DNA of 64,000 nucleotides from Anaerofustis stercorihominis DSM 17244 (GTDB lineage Bacteria > Bacillota > Clostridia > Eubacteriales > Anaerofustaceae), in contig NZ_DS560019.1 of NCBI RefSeq assembly GCF_000154825.1, forward strand, positions 558,001 to 622,000, in the 5' to 3' direction. Below are positions 58,165-64,000 of the stretch, piece after piece (position 1 is the stretch's first letter; each line of letters opens with the position of its first letter). A program made the translations under genes and the position numbers. The notes beneath the pieces were generated by a model, which saw nothing but the letters and a program-made list of their open reading frames with translations, was not told where the DNA came from and searched no databases.

Positions 58165-59049
58165 ATGGATAAATTACAAATTAAAATACCCGCAAAAGTC
58201 AATCTCGGATTAGATGTAGTGGGTAAAAGAAAAGATAATTATCATGATATTAAAACAGTAATGCATTCAATCAATATTTACGACTATCTAACTTTCGAAA
58301 AATCAGAAAAAATTGTTATTACCTGCAATAATGATGAAGTTCCAAGAGACGAAAATAACATAGTATATAAATGTATAAAGGAAATCTCTACACTTAAAAG
58401 TGATAGAGATTTATTATCCGTGCATATAGAAAAAAGGATTCCGGTATGCGCAGGACTTGGAGGCGGCAGTGCAAATGGTGCAGCGGCCTTAATTGCTTAC
58501 AATAAAATTTATAACCTTGATTTAAGCAAAGATCAGTTATGTGAAATAGGTAGAAAGATCGGTGCTGATATACCATTTTTGATCCACAGCGGAGCAGGGA
58601 TGTGTGAGGGGATCGGTGAAAAAATAAGACCCATATATCCATATATACCAAGCTATATAGTCCTATGCAAGCCTGATTTTGGTGTAAGTACAAAGTTTGC
58701 ATATGACCTTATTGATAATGCCACTGATTTAAAAAGACCGGATTTCACAGCTTTGATGAACGGGCTTTTAAATTCGGATAGAAAGAAACTTAAAAAAGGA
58801 CTTATAAACGTTTTTGAACCTTTTGTATTGGAAAAATACCCCGAAATAAGATATATAAAAGAAAAGTTTGAAAAATTAGACGCAGTCGGAGTACAAATGA
58901 GCGGTTCGGGTCCAAGTGTTTTTGCTTTATTTGACAGCTTGGAAAAAGCTCAATTTGCATATGAAGAATTTTTCAAAGAATATAACACAGTATTTTTAAC
59001 AAATTTCACGGAAAGTGATAATTCACTTCTTACATATGAATTGAGATAA
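58165..59049 (+). CDS. ispE: 4-diphosphocytidyl-2-C-methyl-D-erythritol kinase
   Basis: GHMP kinase of the methylerythritol phosphate route to isoprenoids; it phosphorylates CDP-methylerythritol. N-terminal IKIPAKVNLGLDVVGKRKDNYHDI, the ATP-binding GHMP loop PVCAGLGGGSANGAAAL at about 93-109, then GADIPFLIHSGAGMCEG... and the C-terminal GVQMSGSGPSVFALF (about 250). Length 294, normal. ATG with GAAGGT upstream, 27 nt after gatC. A compact hairpin terminator follows. Its presence shows that this organism uses the MEP pathway. Confidence 0.96.
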   Translation: MDKLQIKIPAKVNLGLDVVGKRKDNYHDIKTVMHSINIYDYLTFEKSEKIVITCNNDEVPRDENNIVYKCIKEISTLKSDRDLLSVHIEKRIPVCAGLGGGSANGAAALIAYNKIYNLDLSKDQLCEIGRKIGADIPFLIHSGAGMCEGIGEKIRPIYPYIPSYIVLCKPDFGVSTKFAYDLIDNATDLKRPDFTALMNGLLNSDRKKLKKGLINVFEPFVLEKYPEIRYIKEKFEKLDAVGVQMSGSGPSVFALFDSLEKAQFAYEEFFKEYNTVFLTNFTESDNSLLTYELR

Positions 59050-59055
59050 ATTTAT

Positions 59056-59084
59056 AACATCGGTATTTAACCGATGTTTTTATT
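59056..59084 (+). terminator. Terminator after ispE
   Basis: AACATCGG and CCGATGTT arms, 7-nt loop, then U-run. Confidence 0.85.
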
Positions 59085-59153
59085 ATTAATAAATATTATT
59101 ATCTGCATATACAGTCAATGCTTAAATTAAATAAAATAATACTATTATATAAA

Positions 59154-59179
59154 AAAAGAAAGTCGTTTGACTTTCTTTT
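59154..59179 (-). terminator. Terminator after degV
   Basis: AAAAGAAAGTC and GACTTTCTTTT, GTTT loop; it overlaps the degV stop and has a U-rich tail on the minus strand. Confidence 0.8.
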
Positions 59180-60023
59180 ACTTTTCTACCACGGTAAACC
59201 CAAACGTTCCGCTCCCCAAATGAGCACCTATTGTAGGTCCTATATTATAAATATCATTTTCATTTATATTTTCATCTATTGATTTTAATTTTTTTATAAG
59301 TTCTTCACAGTTTTCTTTCTCATTTGAATAAGGGAAATATGCGGGATAATTAATATCTCTGTCTATTTTTTGATATTCTTTTACCATTTTTTTATAAGCC
59401 CTGGCTTTTCCGAGAGATTTATCTTTCATAAAAAGCTTACCTTCACTGTCAATACTTATGATAGGCTTCATATTTACAGCCTCGCCTAATGTAGCCTGAG
59501 CTTTCGTCAGCCTTCCGCCTTTATGCAGATATTCCAAAGTATCCACCATAACTACAGAACGAAGTTTTGTAACCAAATAAGATAATTTCTCGTATATTTC
59601 TTTACCGCTTAGACCTTCATCTCTGAGTTTTACGGCAGTATCAACCAATAGCCTTACACCTGTTACGGCATGAACGCTATCTATGATAAATATATTATCA
59701 TAGTCTGCAATTTGCTTTGCAATATTTGCACTCTGAACCGTACCGCTTAAACCGCTTGAAAGTAAGATCGCTATTATGTCGTCTCCCGCTTCTTTTGCTT
59801 CATGAAAATACTTAAGAAATTCTCTCGGTGCAGGCTGAGCGGTTTTAGGAAAAATATCGGTATTCAATAATTTATCGTAAAAACTATCTTTATCTATATC
59901 CACCCCGTCATAATAATGTTCTTCCTCAAAAGAAACCATTATAGGTACAAATAATATATCTTTTTCTCTTATTTCATTTTGTTCATAGTCCGATGATGAA
60001 TCCGTTAAAATTTTTACTCCCAT
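59178..60023 (-). CDS. DegV family fatty-acid-binding protein
   Basis: A 281-residue DegV protein. These bind a single fatty acid and, as FakB, present it to the fatty acid kinase FakA for phospholipid synthesis; which role this one has is not shown. Seen: ILTDSSSDYEQNEIREKDI at the N-terminus, the TAQPAPREF segment, SSGLSGTVQSA (about 90, fatty-acid headgroup region), DTLEYLHKGGRL (about 163) and the C-terminal IGPTIGAHLGSGTFGF. It begins 2 nt after a MarR-type regulator on the same strand, a pairing seen in other Firmicutes where MarR-like regulators control fatty-acid genes, so joint lipid-related regulation is likely (inference). Confidence 0.93.
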   Translation of the reverse strand: MGVKILTDSSSDYEQNEIREKDILFVPIMVSFEEEHYYDGVDIDKDSFYDKLLNTDIFPKTAQPAPREFLKYFHEAKEAGDDIIAILLSSGLSGTVQSANIAKQIADYDNIFIIDSVHAVTGVRLLVDTAVKLRDEGLSGKEIYEKLSYLVTKLRSVVMVDTLEYLHKGGRLTKAQATLGEAVNMKPIISIDSEGKLFMKDKSLGKARAYKKMVKEYQKIDRDINYPAYFPYSNEKENCEELIKKLKSIDENINENDIYNIGPTIGAHLGSGTFGFTVVEK

Positions 60024-60025
60024 AT

Positions 60026-60472
60026 TTACCTCCTATGCAGCAAACTGACATATCCCGATATCTCATTAAAAATATCGGTTGCATTCCTTGCCTTATCCTT
60101 TCCCAAACTATATACAAGTTTATCTATAAGCTTTAATACCATATTATATTCTTCTTTATATATATCGATTTTATCTTCATTTAAGGATATATAAATAACT
60201 CTTTTATCTTCTTTACTTTTTGTTCTTTTGACAAGTCCTTTATCTACAAGTCCGTTGATTATTTTATTTATCTGAGATTTCAATAAACTCGTCCTGTTAC
60301 ATATTTCTTTTACTGAAAGTCCTCTTTTATTATTTCGATCTGTAAGTTCTTTATATAAAATATGACATAGCACACCTTCATTAAAAGATAAGTTAACCAT
60401 GTATCTTTTATTCCTTAATATTGTTGAAAGATTGATCCATGAATCCAAAAAATCTTCGCTTACAGTATCCAT
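60026..60472 (-). CDS. MarR-family transcriptional regulator
   Basis: A 148-residue winged-helix regulator. DNA-binding part at about 55-110: GLSVKEICNRTSLLKSQINK as the recognition helix region and the wing VKRTKSKEDKRVIYISLNE with the DxR motif typical of MarR. Flanking helices provide dimerisation. The ATG at 60472 has GGAGGG 4 nt upstream; a TTG four codons earlier overlaps that site. It heads the marR-degV operon and, as usual for MarR proteins, probably represses its own promoter through the palindromes around 60.49-60.54 kb. Confidence 0.9.
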   Translation of the reverse strand: MDTVSEDFLDSWINLSTILRNKRYMVNLSFNEGVLCHILYKELTDRNNKRGLSVKEICNRTSLLKSQINKIINGLVDKGLVKRTKSKEDKRVIYISLNEDKIDIYKEEYNMVLKLIDKLVYSLGKDKARNATDIFNEISGYVSLLHRR

Positions 60473-60487
60473 ATATCCCTCCAATTA

Positions 60488-60542
60488 GTTCACAAAGTAA
60501 ACAATTAGGTTTTATTATATATAAAGTGATATACTTTGTCAA
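60488..60542 (-). promoter_or_regulatory. marR-degV promoter with operator-like palindromes
   Basis: Perfect consensus TTGACA (60537-60542) and TATAAT (60514-60519) with a 17-bp spacer. AAAGT-GATAT-ACTTT lies inside the spacer and GTTCAC-AAA-GTAAAC lies at 60488-60502 between -10 and start; both are candidate MarR sites. Confidence 0.7.
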
Positions 60543-60575
60543 ATAAAAAAAGACTTTGAAAAATATTCAAAGTCT
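60543..60575 (-). terminator. Terminator of the sigma-like gene
   Basis: AGACTTTGAA and TTCAAAGTCT arms with a 5-nt loop and a long U-run on the minus strand, just after the gene at 60584. Confidence 0.85.
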
Positions 60576-60583
60576 AAAATAAA

Positions 60584-61063
60584 TTAATTTTTATTATTTC
60601 TGTTACTATTCCTCGTTTCCTCCATTTCTTCACTGGTCACTCCCCATAAAACCATTCCTATTTTATTTACGGCTCTCTTACGAACTCTGCTCCCATATTC
60701 TCTGGAGTATCCTAAATTATCACTTATTTCCGTCATCCTCTGCATTTTAAAATATCTCATAACAATTACTTTTCTCTCTAAATCCGTAAGACATTCCAAA
60801 GCCTTCTCTATTTCAAAAACAAGTGACTGCTTCTCTTTTAATTCCTTTTGAAGAAGTATTTTAAAATCTGCAATATTTGTAGCTTCCGCAGCAACAAAAT
60901 CATTATATATCCTGTTTGAATTAGTCGCGATATATATCGATCTTGAAGGAAGAGAACCGGGTTCGAGTTCTTCCAATCTTTTTTGAATCATTTCTATCCT
61001 TTTAATCAAAAAAGGATAGTCATATAATCTCTTTTCCGTTTGTTTATATAAATCTGTTTTCAT
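60584..61063 (-). CDS. Sigma-70 region 4-like regulator (phage-type)
   Basis: 159 residues. The C-terminal half has a sigma-factor region 4 helix-turn-helix: LTDLERKVIVMRYFKMQRMTEISDNLGYSREYGSRVRKRAVNKI. The N-terminal half is a coiled, charged segment (LYDYPFLIKRIEMIQKRLEEL...) as in ArpU/RinA-like late-gene activators of Firmicutes phages. The start is the ATG at 61063 with CAGGAGG upstream; the longer frame to 61150 crosses the operator region. It is divergent from an XRE repressor with a shared operator region, an arrangement reminiscent of a prophage switch, but no other phage genes are nearby. Confidence 0.75.
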   Translation of the reverse strand: MKTDLYKQTEKRLYDYPFLIKRIEMIQKRLEELEPGSLPSRSIYIATNSNRIYNDFVAAEATNIADFKILLQKELKEKQSLVFEIEKALECLTDLERKVIVMRYFKMQRMTEISDNLGYSREYGSRVRKRAVNKIGMVLWGVTSEEMEETRNSNRNNKN

Positions 61064-61118
61064 AATAAGCCTCCTGCAACAATCATTACTAAATCGAACG
61101 TTCTTTCTACACTTGTAG

Positions 61119-61192
61119 ATTATCACACTGTATGTGTGATTGTCAAGCAAAATTATTCATTTTGTGTGATTTTATTGATATTTTTCACACAA
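61119..61192. promoter_or_regulatory. Operator array and promoter between the sigma-like and XRE genes
   Basis: Four TGTGTGA-type half-sites form two palindromes: ATCACAC-TGTAT-GTGTGAT (61122-61140) and TTGTGTGA...TCACACAA (61162-61192). The first fills the spacer of a minus-strand promoter, TTGACA (61141-61146) and GATAAT (61119-61124), for the sigma-like gene, so binding would block it. Confidence 0.7.
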
Positions 61193-61208
61193 TTAGTTGA
61201 TTTCTGTA

Positions 61209-61237
61209 TTGAAAATAATAACAAACTGTGATATTAT
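61209..61237 (+). promoter_or_regulatory. Promoter of the XRE gene
   Basis: TTGAAA (61209-61214) and TATTAT (61232-61237), 17 bp apart, 52 bp before the ATG. Confidence 0.5.
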
Positions 61238-61289
61238 TAAGGTGGATAAAAGAAATATATTATCTAAATCCTATATTTGGAGAAATAAA

Positions 61290-61673
61290 ATGAATACTAT
61301 TGGGGATAGAATAAAGGAACTTAGAAAAGAAAATAAATTGACCCAGCAGGAACTCGGCGAAAAACTCGGTGTACATTCCAATACAATAAGTATGTACGAA
61401 AAAGGTAACAGAAAAGTATCTGCTGAAATGGCAAATAAACTAAGCGAAATATTTAATGTAAGTGTTGGTTATATAACAAAAGGAGAAGACAATAAAAAAA
61501 TCAAGGATAATTATACTTCTCTCGATGAAAGTTTATTAAATGATGAAAAATATTTAAACCTTACCCTTAAAAATCTTTTAAAGGATTCTACGATGGTAGC
61601 TTTTCAGGATTACAAAAGTTGGAGTGTGGAAGATAAAAAAGAATTACTTTTGATTTTACTCGATAAAAAATAA
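61290..61673 (+). CDS. XRE-family (Cro/CI-type) repressor
   Basis: 127 residues. N-terminal lambda-type helix-turn-helix: TIGDRIKELRKENKLTQQEL then GEKLGVHSNTISMYEKGNRK (about residues 3-42), followed by a short C-terminal helical region for oligomerisation; no peptidase domain. The ATG at 61290 has TTGGAG upstream; the upstream open frame is not expected to be translated since it precedes the promoter. It is divergent from the sigma-like gene and probably represses it through the TGTGTGA palindromes (inference). Confidence 0.88.
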   Translation: MNTIGDRIKELRKENKLTQQELGEKLGVHSNTISMYEKGNRKVSAEMANKLSEIFNVSVGYITKGEDNKKIKDNYTSLDESLLNDEKYLNLTLKNLLKDSTMVAFQDYKSWSVEDKKELLLILLDKK

Positions 61674-61699
61674 GAATCGTCTGGTATCAGACGATTCTT
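61672..61699. terminator. Bidirectional terminator between XRE gene and recR
   Basis: AAGAATCGTCTG and CAGACGATTCTT, perfect 12-bp stem with GTAT loop, U-runs on both sides. Confidence 0.9.
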
Positions 61700-62305
61700 T
61701 TATATTTCGTTTCTTCCTATGATTGCATTTGCAAGTGTAGCTCCGTCGGTATACTCAAGGTCTGCCCCCTGAGGAAGTCCCTTGGCTATCCTTGTGACCT
61801 TAACATCATCAAAAGGTTTTAAGAGTTTCTTAATTACCATAGCGGTGGTTTCACCTTCTACGTTAAAACCTGTTGCAAGTATGACCTCTTCAACATCATC
61901 ACTTGTACCAATCCTACTTATAAGTTCTTTTATCCTTATATCCTCTACCATGATCCCCTCCATTGGAGATATTACCCCTCCGAGGACATGATATAGCCCA
62001 TTATACTCTTTTGTTTTTTCAATGGCTATAAGGTCTTTTGATTCACTTACAACCAATATCGTAGACTTATCTCTTTTAGTACTTGAACAAATATCACAAG
62101 GGTCTTTATCCGTTATGTTATAGCAAATAGAACAATACTTTAATTCTTTCTTTGCTACTTTGATAGCTTCGGATAAACTATCAACATCGCTTTGCTCCAT
62201 ATTTATTATATAATAAGCAAGTCTGCTTGCGGTTTTTCTGCCTACACCGGGAAGTTTTGAAAGTTCGTTTATTAAATTAAGTATAGGTTTAGAATAAACG
62301 CTCAT
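61700..62305 (-). CDS. recR: Recombination protein RecR
   Basis: Part of the RecFOR pathway that loads RecA on gapped DNA. Helix-hairpin-helix [18 protein letters not shown] (residues 13-30), C4 zinc finger [16 protein letters not shown] (about 55-72) and a Toprim domain beginning [16 protein letters not shown]. The start is the ATG at 62305, which gives the standard 198 residues and overlaps the ybaB stop region; the longer frame would run into ybaB. Last gene of dnaX-ybaB-recR. Confidence 0.97.
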   Translation of the reverse strand: MSVYSKPILNLINELSKLPGVGRKTASRLAYYIINMEQSDVDSLSEAIKVAKKELKYCSICYNITDKDPCDICSSTKRDKSTILVVSESKDLIAIEKTKEYNGLYHVLGGVISPMEGIMVEDIRIKELISRIGTSDDVEEVILATGFNVEGETTAMVIKKLLKPFDDVKVTRIAKGLPQGADLEYTDGATLANAIIGRNEI

Positions 62306-62306
62306 T

Positions 62307-62654
62307 TTATAGTCCCGGGATATTAAGTCCGCCAAGTCCTCCCGTCAAAGAACCCATTTTGCTGTTTGCATCACTTGACGCTTTATTTAAAGCTTCGTTT
62401 ACGGCAGCTGCAATCATATCACATATGATTTCGGCATCTTCTTCTTTTAACATATCAGGGTCTACTTCAATGGACTGAACTAGCTTTTCTCCGCTAACTA
62501 CTGCCTTGACAGCACCGCCGCCGCTTGTTGCTTCATAATTTGTTTCTTCAAGTTCCTTTTGCATTCTTTCCATATCAGCCTGCATTTTCTGCATTTGTTT
62601 CATCATACCCTGCATATTGCCGCCGCCCATTCCATTCATTCTTCCTTTAGCCAT
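62307..62654 (-). CDS. YbaB/EbfC nucleoid-associated protein
   Basis: A small DNA-binding nucleoid protein, 115 residues. It starts with a Met/Gly-rich helix ([22 protein letters not shown]) and has the core [20 protein letters not shown] (about 38-57) and [21 protein letters not shown]. The end is Gly/Leu-rich. It is placed between dnaX and recR as in most bacteria and is co-transcribed with both. Confidence 0.95.
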   Translation of the reverse strand: MAKGRMNGMGGGNMQGMMKQMQKMQADMERMQKELEETNYEATSGGGAVKAVVSGEKLVQSIEVDPDMLKEEDAEIICDMIAAAVNEALNKASSDANSKMGSLTGGLGGLNIPGL

Positions 62655-62669
62655 CTAAATTTACCTCCA

Positions 62670-64000
62670 TTATTCTTCACTGGCACCAAATATTTCCATT
62701 ATCGATGCATCATAATCTTCATCTACATCCATGATATCTTCATCCACAACTATCTCATTGCTGATTTGAGATAATTCCTCATCGGAAATATACTCTTCTT
62801 CGTTGCTTGACATTATCTCGTCAAGATTGTAATCAGAAGCGATATTATCATTTACCGGTGGCTTCGAAACAACATCTTCTTCTACAGAGATATTCGAAGT
62901 TGCTTCCGGTTCTGGTTTGATATCATTTTTAATGTTTAAATCTTTTTTAAGACTCTTAAGACTGTTTTTACTGCTATCATTTTTATATCGTAATTTTATC
63001 TTTTTGTCAATATAAACAACATCTAAATTTCTGCCCGACTTCTCTTTTAAAATATCTTTAAATATTTTATCTCCGTCATTATCGAAATAAAAATCCATCA
63101 TATTGAGTGCTTCACCGGGATATACAGTAAGCACATTATCTTCAAGAGATATAACTTTAAATTTATTTACACTCATACCGACGAGCGGATCCTTTGCACT
63201 GTTGATGATATAACGCTGTGTAAGGGATAAAATCTTATCAGCTTCTCTGATTTCTTTTTTATCCACCACTATTTCATTACTGTCGGGAGCTAACTTTTTA
63301 GGTTTATCTTTTAGCTCTATGATTTCTTCCTTCACGGGCATAACCCCACCGGAAAAATCCATATTCTTGATTTTTTCGATTTCTGATTTTAAATAAGATA
63401 AGCTGTTTACTTCTCTCTCTAAAGATCTTATCCTATCATTCAAAAGTTCGATTTGTTCGTTATCAACATTAACAGAAGTATTTGCACCGGTTTTATTATC
63501 AGAAGTATTATCCGCTGCACCGGAACATAAATTTATTATCTTTGCCGTAAATAAGAATTCCGGTTCGCTGAAAAACCTCATATCATTTTTAAGCTTAGCC
63601 AGCGAATATAAAATATCACTTATTCTTTTACTGTCTTCAAGTCCATTAAAACTTTCCTTTAATGAAGAGATATACGTACTGCTTTTATTTATTATTTTCT
63701 CAGGCTCTTTAACATTTACCGCTATGATTTTATTTGAGTAATATTCCATGAGCTGAGTTATAATGCTCCCGACTTCTCTGCCTTTGTTTAAAAAGTCATG
63801 AACGGCATTAAGGCTCTTATCCACATCATTTTCAAGAATACCCTTAGCTAAAAGGAATATTTCCTCATCGCTTATTAAACCCAGTATATCATCTGCTGTT
63901 TCTTTTGTTATCTTATTGTCTTTAACGACGGATATAGCCTTATCCAGTAAACTTAACGCATCTCTTAAGGCACCTTCTGTATTTAATGCAATAAGCTCCA
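62670..64000 (-). CDS. dnaX: DNA polymerase III subunit gamma/tau, C-terminal part (runs off the right edge)
   Basis: Clamp-loader subunit. The visible frame enters at the right edge with ELIALNTEGALRDALSLLDK, the sensor-2/lid region of the AAA+ ATPase (about residue 210 of the full protein). It continues through domain III helices (DDILGLISDEEIFLLAKGIL, AVHDFLNKGREVGSIITQL) into a long tau-type tail with a coiled segment and a very acidic end (DEDIMDVDEDYDASIMEIFG). The ATPase domain proper lies outside the window. It is followed 15 nt later by ybaB. Confidence 0.95.
   Translation of the reverse strand, partial: ELIALNTEGALRDALSLLDKAISVVKDNKITKETADDILGLISDEEIFLLAKGILENDVDKSLNAVHDFLNKGREVGSIITQLMEYYSNKIIAVNVKEPEKIINKSSTYISSLKESFNGLEDSKRISDILYSLAKLKNDMRFFSEPEFLFTAKIINLCSGAADNTSDNKTGANTSVNVDNEQIELLNDRIRSLEREVNSLSYLKSEIEKIKNMDFSGGVMPVKEEIIELKDKPKKLAPDSNEIVVDKKEIREADKILSLTQRYIINSAKDPLVGMSVNKFKVISLEDNVLTVYPGEALNMMDFYFDNDGDKIFKDILKEKSGRNLDVVYIDKKIKLRYKNDSSKNSLKSLKKDLNIKNDIKPEPEATSNISVEEDVVSKPPVNDNIASDYNLDEIMSSNEEEYISDEELSQISNEIVVDEDIMDVDEDYDASIMEIFGASEE

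Noticed and set aside
60584-61673. A complete prophage
   Set aside because: Only two regulators are phage-like; the flanking genes are core genes and no structural or integrase genes are visible.

Overview
The window comes from a low-GC, anaerobic Gram-positive bacterium, most likely in the Clostridia/Tissierellia range. The evidence is AT-rich DNA, strong Shine-Dalgarno sites with many GTG and TTG starts, an oxygen-sensitive class III ribonucleotide reductase with no aerobic enzyme in view, RNase HIII, YacL, DnaB/L9 and dnaX-ybaB-recR synteny, and secreted surface proteins with C-terminal membrane tails. The genus cannot be fixed from sequence reading alone. BspA-type repeats and a fibro-slime/Cna-B adhesin suggest a host-associated lifestyle (inference).

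Layout. 1-8.1 kb: end of a homoserine dehydrogenase gene, then rpoB-rpoC on the minus strand with their own promoter and an attenuator-like leader, separated from the ribosomal protein genes that usually precede them. 8.3-13.9 kb: radA, yacL, rnhC, an AraC-type regulator and a sugar O-acetyltransferase (plus strand). 13.9-17.7 kb: tandem PHP phosphoesterases, a GNAT acetyltransferase and an M16 peptidase. 17.7-31.8 kb: a WapA/Rhs-type polymorphic toxin locus. It has one 3037-residue secreted YD-repeat protein followed by an array of displaced Rhs tips, each with a different C-terminal domain and each followed by a small candidate immunity gene. Several members are interrupted at A-tracts. 31.8-35.2 kb: nrdD - small glycyl-radical-domain protein - nrdG under a promoter bracketed by NrdR-box-like palindromes. 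35.3-40.9 kb: a frameshifted D-lactate dehydrogenase, two YwaF-type membrane proteins (one broken) and a broken AlgI/DHHW O-acetylation module bounded by 53-bp direct repeats copied from the 3' end of ligA. 40.9-50.2 kb: ligA, a class A penicillin-binding protein, a glucosaminidase, a BspA-like surface protein, two HAD phosphatases and a DUF2798-like membrane protein. 50.4-54.6 kb: a 1390-residue fibro-slime/Cna-B surface protein. 55.2-64 kb: core genes dnaB and rplI, gatC, ispE, marR-degV, a divergent sigma-like/XRE regulator pair with overlapping operators, then recR, ybaB and dnaX (running off the right edge).

How the genes work together. The core genes cover transcription, replication, repair and recombination. 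The accessory genes mostly concern the cell surface and competition: the contact-toxin locus, two large anchored proteins, wall hydrolase and synthase, and polysaccharide acetylation. The two large anchored proteins share an atypical P-x-T-[SK]-D sorting-like tail, and similar GTTAC-AAAA-GTA palindromes lie upstream of both and near the acetylation module. This suggests common regulation (inference). All frameshifts I could see lie in accessory genes; the long core genes are intact.
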